Below, one piece after another: positions 60,437 through 64,000 of a stretch of DNA of 64,000 bases. The stretch covers positions 69,913-133,912 of the forward strand of contig NZ_JBOFIN010000094.1 in the NCBI RefSeq assembly GCF_051650185.1, read 5' to 3'. This DNA is from Scandinavium sp051650185. Lineage in GTDB: Bacteria > Pseudomonadota > Gammaproteobacteria > Enterobacterales > Enterobacteriaceae. Position 1 is the first letter of the stretch. The number at the start of each line of letters is the position of its first letter. The translations under genes were made by a program, and so were the position numbers. The notes under the pieces were generated by a model. The model did not search any database, had not been told where the DNA came from, and saw nothing but the letters and a program-made list of their open reading frames with translations.

Positions 60437-61465
60437 ATGAAAACCATAAAGGGGCCGGGGATTTTTCTGGCGCAGTTTATAGGCGGTCAACCGCCGTTTA
60501 ATACGCTTGATGGGCTGGCACAATGGGCGGCAGAGCTGGGGTTTAAGGCGCTACAGCTGCCGTGCAATCATCCCGCCATTTTTAATCTTGAGCAGGCCGC
60601 CGCCAGCCAGACCTATTGCGATGATATTGCAGGACGGCTGGCAGAATACGGCCTGGTGATTAGCGAACTGTCGACTCACCTCGAAGGGCAGCTTGTCGCC
60701 GTGAATCCGGTCTATGACCAGGCTTTCGATGCTTTTGCGCCTGTAGCCGTTAAAGGCAACCCGGCGGCGCGTCAGCAGTGGGCGGTAGACAGCGTGAAGA
60801 AAGCCGCACAGGCTTCAGCGCGGCTGGGGCTTAAAGCCCATGCGACTTTTTCCGGGGCGCTGGCCTGGCCGTGGTTTTATCCGTGGCCACCGCATAACGC
60901 CGCGCTGTTGGATGACGCGTTTAACGAACTGGCTAAACGCTGGCGGCCGATTCTCGACTGCTTTGACGAGCACGGTGTTGACGTGTGCTATGAAATTCAC
61001 CCCGGTGAAGATCTGCACGACGGCGTGACCTTTGAGCGTTTTCTGCACAAGGTTGATAACCACCCGCGTTGCCATATGCTGTATGATCCGAGCCATCTGC
61101 ACCTCCAGCATATTGATTATCTGGCGTATCTCGATATTTACCACTCGCGTATTCAGGCATTTCACGTCAAGGATGCTGAGTTTCAAAGAAACGGGCGTAG
61201 CGGGGTCTACGGCGGCTATCAAAACTGGGCCGACCGCCCTGGACGCTTCCGCTCGCTCGGTGATGGCGACATTGATTTTAAAAAGATTTTCAGCAAGCTG
61301 ACCCAGTATGATTTTGACGGCTGGGCGGTGATGGAGTGGGAATGTTGCCTGAAGGATGCGCAAGTTGGTGCGCGGGAAGGCAGTGAATTTATCCAGCGGC
61401 ATATCATCCCCGTGTCCGCACGGGCGTTTGATGACTTCGCTGCAGGCAGGGAGGGTCGTGTATGA
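60437..61465 (+). CDS. Sugar phosphate isomerase/epimerase family (TIM barrel, IolE/Xyl-like)
   Basis: 342-residue AP endonuclease 2-type TIM barrel. Metal-binding residues appear in CYEIHPGEDLHDG, YDPSHLHLQHID, AFHVKDAEF and AVMEWECCL. Members isomerise or dehydrate cyclitols and ketoses. Its stop overlaps the next start by 4 bases. Confidence 0.88.
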   Translation: MKTIKGPGIFLAQFIGGQPPFNTLDGLAQWAAELGFKALQLPCNHPAIFNLEQAAASQTYCDDIAGRLAEYGLVISELSTHLEGQLVAVNPVYDQAFDAFAPVAVKGNPAARQQWAVDSVKKAAQASARLGLKAHATFSGALAWPWFYPWPPHNAALLDDAFNELAKRWRPILDCFDEHGVDVCYEIHPGEDLHDGVTFERFLHKVDNHPRCHMLYDPSHLHLQHIDYLAYLDIYHSRIQAFHVKDAEFQRNGRSGVYGGYQNWADRPGRFRSLGDGDIDFKKIFSKLTQYDFDGWAVMEWECCLKDAQVGAREGSEFIQRHIIPVSARAFDDFAAGREGRV

Positions 61466-62613
61466 TTCAGGTCGGCATTGTTGGCTCCGGGTTTATTGGC
61501 CCGGCGCATGTTGAAGCTTTGCGTCGGCTGGGATTTGTGGAAGTAGTGGCCCTGTGCGATGCGTCACTGGAACAGGCGCAAAACAAGGCGCGCCAGCTGA
61601 ATATCCCTCATGCCTATGGCGATATTGATGCCTTGCTGGCGCATCCTGGAATACAGGTCGTGCATAACTGCACGCCAAACTTTCTGCACGCGCAGGTGAA
61701 CCGCCAGATCCTCAAAGCAGGTAAACACGTGTTCTCGGAGAAACCGCTGTGCCTGACGCCGGAAGAGGCCAGAGAGCTGGAGCAACTGGCGCAGGCTGCG
61801 GGCGTGGTACACGGGGTCAGCTTTGTCTATCGCCAGTTTGCGATGGTGCAGCAGGCGGCGAGTATGATGCGCGACGGTAGCGTCGGGCGGCTCTTTTCGG
61901 CCTATGGCGGCTATCATCAGGACTGGATGCTGCTGGAAACCGACTTCAACTGGCGTGTGGATGCGCAGCAGGGCGGCGTGTCGCGTGCGGTAGCCGATAT
62001 CGGCTCCCACTGGTGCGATACCGTCCAGTTCGTGACCGGGCGGCGTATTACTGAGGTGATGGCGGACCTCGCTATCGTCTGGCCTACACGTAAAGCCAGC
62101 GTTACCGCAGAAGCCACCTTTAGCGAGCATCGTCCTGACGCGCAGTATCAGAATATTCCGGTCACCACTGAAGATGCGGGTTCTGTCTTGTTCCGCTTTG
62201 ACGATGGCAGCAAAGGCTGCTTTAGCGTTTCGCAGGTGAGCGCCGGGCGTAAGAACCGATTGCATTTTGATATCAACGCCAGCGCGAGCTCACTGTCGTG
62301 GGATCAGGAAACCCCGCAGCAATTATGGATTGGCAAACGCAGCCAGGCGAATCAGTTGCTAAGCGATGATCCGAGCTTACTCAATCGTGATATTAGCGGG
62401 CAGGCGCATTTCCCCGGTGGTCACAGCGAAGGCTGGCCGGACGCGTTTAAAAATATGATGCTCAATTTCTATAAGGCGGTTCACGCCGGGAAAATGCCGG
62501 ATGCCCGTGAGCGTCGTTTTGCTTCATTCAGTGAAGGCGCGAACGTGATGTATATCATTGATGCCATAGTGAAAAGCCATCAACAGCGGTGTTGGGTCAG
62601 CGTTGAACAATAA
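61462..62613 (+). CDS. Gfo/Idh/MocA-family oxidoreductase
   Basis: 383-residue NAD(P)-dependent sugar or inositol dehydrogenase: Rossmann loop GIVGSGFIGPAHVEAL, catalytic-lysine motif VFSEKPLCLTPEEA, and the His-containing GGVSRAVADIGSHWCDTVQF. Coupled to the isomerase by an ATGA overlap. Substrate unknown; probably a sugar or inositol-like compound. Confidence 0.9.
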   Translation: MIQVGIVGSGFIGPAHVEALRRLGFVEVVALCDASLEQAQNKARQLNIPHAYGDIDALLAHPGIQVVHNCTPNFLHAQVNRQILKAGKHVFSEKPLCLTPEEARELEQLAQAAGVVHGVSFVYRQFAMVQQAASMMRDGSVGRLFSAYGGYHQDWMLLETDFNWRVDAQQGGVSRAVADIGSHWCDTVQFVTGRRITEVMADLAIVWPTRKASVTAEATFSEHRPDAQYQNIPVTTEDAGSVLFRFDDGSKGCFSVSQVSAGRKNRLHFDINASASSLSWDQETPQQLWIGKRSQANQLLSDDPSLLNRDISGQAHFPGGHSEGWPDAFKNMMLNFYKAVHAGKMPDARERRFASFSEGANVMYIIDAIVKSHQQRCWVSVEQ

Positions 62614-62617
62614 TCCT

Positions 62618-62643
62618 GTGCCCGGTATACCGGGCACGTTTTT
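62618..62643 (+). terminator. Terminator after the oxidoreductase
   Basis: GTGCCCGGT and ACCGGGCAC form a perfect 9-bp stem with a 2-base loop, followed by GTTTTTA. It separates the catabolic genes from lacI-type regulator. Confidence 0.88.
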
Positions 62644-62687
62644 ATGATAGCCTGCACGTAAGCGTTAATTGCAGGGAATCGGGTAGT

Positions 62688-63668
62688 ATGTCAATTCAGA
62701 AAATCGCCCAACTGGCGGGAGTCTCGGTCGCCACCGTATCGCGTGTGCTCAATAACAGTGAAACGGTGAAAGAGAAAAATCGCGAACGGGTGCTTAAGGC
62801 AATAAAAGAGAGCAATTATCAGCCGAACCTGTTGGCGCGTCAGCTCAGGACGGCGCGCAGCTCTATGATTTTGGTGATGGTGTCTAATATTGCTAACCCG
62901 TTTTGCGCCGAGGTGGTGAAAGGAATAGAGGAAGCCGCGGAGAAAAACGATTATCGCATTTTGCTGTGCCATTCCGGCTCCGATATTGGGCGTTCAAAAT
63001 CGGGCCTGCGCTTACTGGCTGGTAAAATGGTGGATGGGATTATCACCATGGATGCCTTCGCCAATCTGCCGGAACTGACTACCGTCATTGGTGATGCGCC
63101 GTGGGTGCAGTGTGCTGAATATGCCGATGCGGGTGAGGTGTCTTGCGTTGGCATCAACGATATTGATGCTGCGGAACACGCTGTGGGTTATCTGGCGGCA
63201 ATGGGGCGTCAACGGATTGCATTGATTAATCATGATCTCCGCTATAAATACGCCTTTCTGCGCGAGCAGGGATATAAATTGGTGCTGCAAAAGCAGAAGC
63301 TGGAGAGTTCGGCCATTGAGTATGCTAACGACCTGAGTGCGGCGGCAGGTAAGGCGGCGATGAAAAATCTGTTAGCGATGAACCCACGTCCGGATGCGGT
63401 GTTTGCCGTTTCCGATTCGCTGGCGGCCGGAGCCATGCGTGCCATTGAACAGGCTGGACTACGGGTGCCGGAAGATATTGCGGTAGTCGGTTTCGACGGC
63501 ACGGAGCTTGCCGAGATGGTGTCGCCGCAGCTTACTACGGTCCAGCAACCGTCACGTGAAATCGGCGCCAAGGCCGTGGAACTGCTACTCAATAAGATTG
63601 AAAACCCGGATGTGCCCATGGAACGCGTGATGCTGGACTGGCGCTTTATTCCACGCGCCAGTGCCTGA
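62688..63668 (+). CDS. LacI-family transcriptional regulator
   Basis: 326 residues. Helix-turn-helix IQKIAQLAGVSVATVSRVLNN with hinge LARQLRTARS, then a periplasmic-binding-type sensor (VVGFDGTELAEMVSPQLTTVQQP). Start follows GGGTAGT. It should control the catabolic operon upstream through the GTAATCGATTAC pair. Confidence 0.93.
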   Translation: MSIQKIAQLAGVSVATVSRVLNNSETVKEKNRERVLKAIKESNYQPNLLARQLRTARSSMILVMVSNIANPFCAEVVKGIEEAAEKNDYRILLCHSGSDIGRSKSGLRLLAGKMVDGIITMDAFANLPELTTVIGDAPWVQCAEYADAGEVSCVGINDIDAAEHAVGYLAAMGRQRIALINHDLRYKYAFLREQGYKLVLQKQKLESSAIEYANDLSAAAGKAAMKNLLAMNPRPDAVFAVSDSLAAGAMRAIEQAGLRVPEDIAVVGFDGTELAEMVSPQLTTVQQPSREIGAKAVELLLNKIENPDVPMERVMLDWRFIPRASA

Positions 63669-63928
63669 GGCTACTTTTTTGGCTGCCATCGCGAATCTAA
63701 GCTATAAACTCGCCATCCAAACAGAAATACTCCCCGCACTGGATCCGCCAAGTAAGGACGAACGTTTTGCGTGCTTATAAATCCTTTGCATGCTCATGGT
63801 GTTGCCGGGATCCTTACTTTTTGATCTTGACCATGGCTGTCAATGAATAATACTGTATATAAATGGGTCTTCCCTTGTTATGGTGGCTGGGTGCATGATA
63901 ACTGTAGTTTTTATCTCCAGAGATCATC
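63669..63928 (+). mobile_element. Left end of an ISL3-family insertion sequence (approximate)
   Basis: The 260 bases between the LacI gene and the transposase ATG hold no gene. The element probably begins within the first bases (GGCTACTTTTTTGGCTGCC), but I could not confirm an inverted repeat because the right end lies outside the window. Confidence 0.5.
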
Positions 63929-64000
63929 ATGGACGAGAAGTCACTCTATGCTCACATCCTGAATCTGTCCGCTCCGTGGCAGGTTACATCCCTTTCTCTT
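63929..64000 (+). CDS. ISL3-family transposase, 5' fragment cut by window end
   Basis: The first 24 codons (MDEKSLYAHILNLSAPWQV) match the conserved N-terminus of enterobacterial ISL3-family transposases. The rest lies beyond the window. It indicates an insertion sequence directly downstream of the LacI-type regulator. Confidence 0.8.
   Translation, partial: MDEKSLYAHILNLSAPWQVTSLSL

Noticed and set aside
60437..61465. Assigning the TIM-barrel isomerase as 3-dehydroshikimate dehydratase feeding the pca pathway
   Set aside because: The gene is coupled to a Gfo/Idh/MocA dehydrogenase and an NHS-type symporter under a LacI regulator, which points to sugar or cyclitol metabolism; sequence alone gives no reason to choose the dehydratase.
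1..64000. CRISPR arrays, tRNA or rRNA genes, prophage genes
   Set aside because: No regular spaced repeats, no cloverleaf or rRNA sequence and no phage structural or integrase genes were seen, so the accessory block is not called a tRNA-borne integrative element or prophage.

Overview
The window is chromosomal DNA from an Enterobacteriaceae, closest in look to Enterobacter or its sister genera. The backbone genes (pntAB, leuE, frmRA, uspE, fnr, ogt, smrA, paoABCD) have products of the same or nearly the same length as in E. coli. A pca cluster, a PQQ dehydrogenase and a large accessory block distinguish it from E. coli. The genus assignment is inference.

Layout. 1-7.6 kb: transhydrogenase pntAB, leucine exporter leuE, formaldehyde-response frmRA without frmB, and a chemoreceptor behind a sigma-28 promoter. 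7.6-11.9 kb: a membrane PQQ dehydrogenase of the glucose/quinate/shikimate family and a metabolite:H+ symporter. 12-16 kb: uspE, fnr, ogt, smrA. 16-22 kb: pcaR divergent from pcaIJFBDC, the lower protocatechuate branch of the beta-ketoadipate pathway; pcaHG are not here. 22.1-24.1 kb: a second methionine aminopeptidase and a umuC gene that has lost its 5' end.

24.1-53.1 kb is an accessory block that begins exactly where umuC homology stops. It repeats a few families: five aldo/keto reductases, four LysR regulators, three two-domain carboxymuconolactone-decarboxylase-like (CMD) proteins, two cupins, two cyclophilin-fold proteins, three alpha/beta hydrolases and three flavodoxin-fold oxidoreductases. 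Most CMD, cupin, cyclophilin-fold and hydrolase members, two of the flavodoxin-fold proteins and one aldo/keto reductase carry Sec, Tat or lipoprotein signals, so the block looks like an envelope-located redox or detoxification system. A CusR/HprR-type two-component system sits inside it. Three copies of a TGACA-N4-TGTCA palindrome lie before (i) the reductase-regulator-sensor operon and a divergent hydrolase, (ii) the cupin-CMD-flavodoxin operon and (iii) a DUF1471 stress-protein gene. I propose these as one regulon. Two decayed genes (an AraC-type regulator and an NAD(P)-binding protein) lie at the left edge.

53.2-58.6 kb: the periplasmic aldehyde oxidase operon paoABCD with a MocA-like cytidylyltransferase added as its last gene. 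58.7-63.7 kb: an MFS remnant, then a probable carbohydrate catabolic operon (MFS symporter, TIM-barrel isomerase, Gfo/Idh/MocA dehydrogenase) followed by its LacI-type regulator, with twin GTAATCGATTAC operators. The window ends inside the 5' part of an ISL3-family transposase gene.

Starts were chosen from ribosome binding sites and family lengths. Functions of the accessory block are inferred from family membership and signal peptides only.
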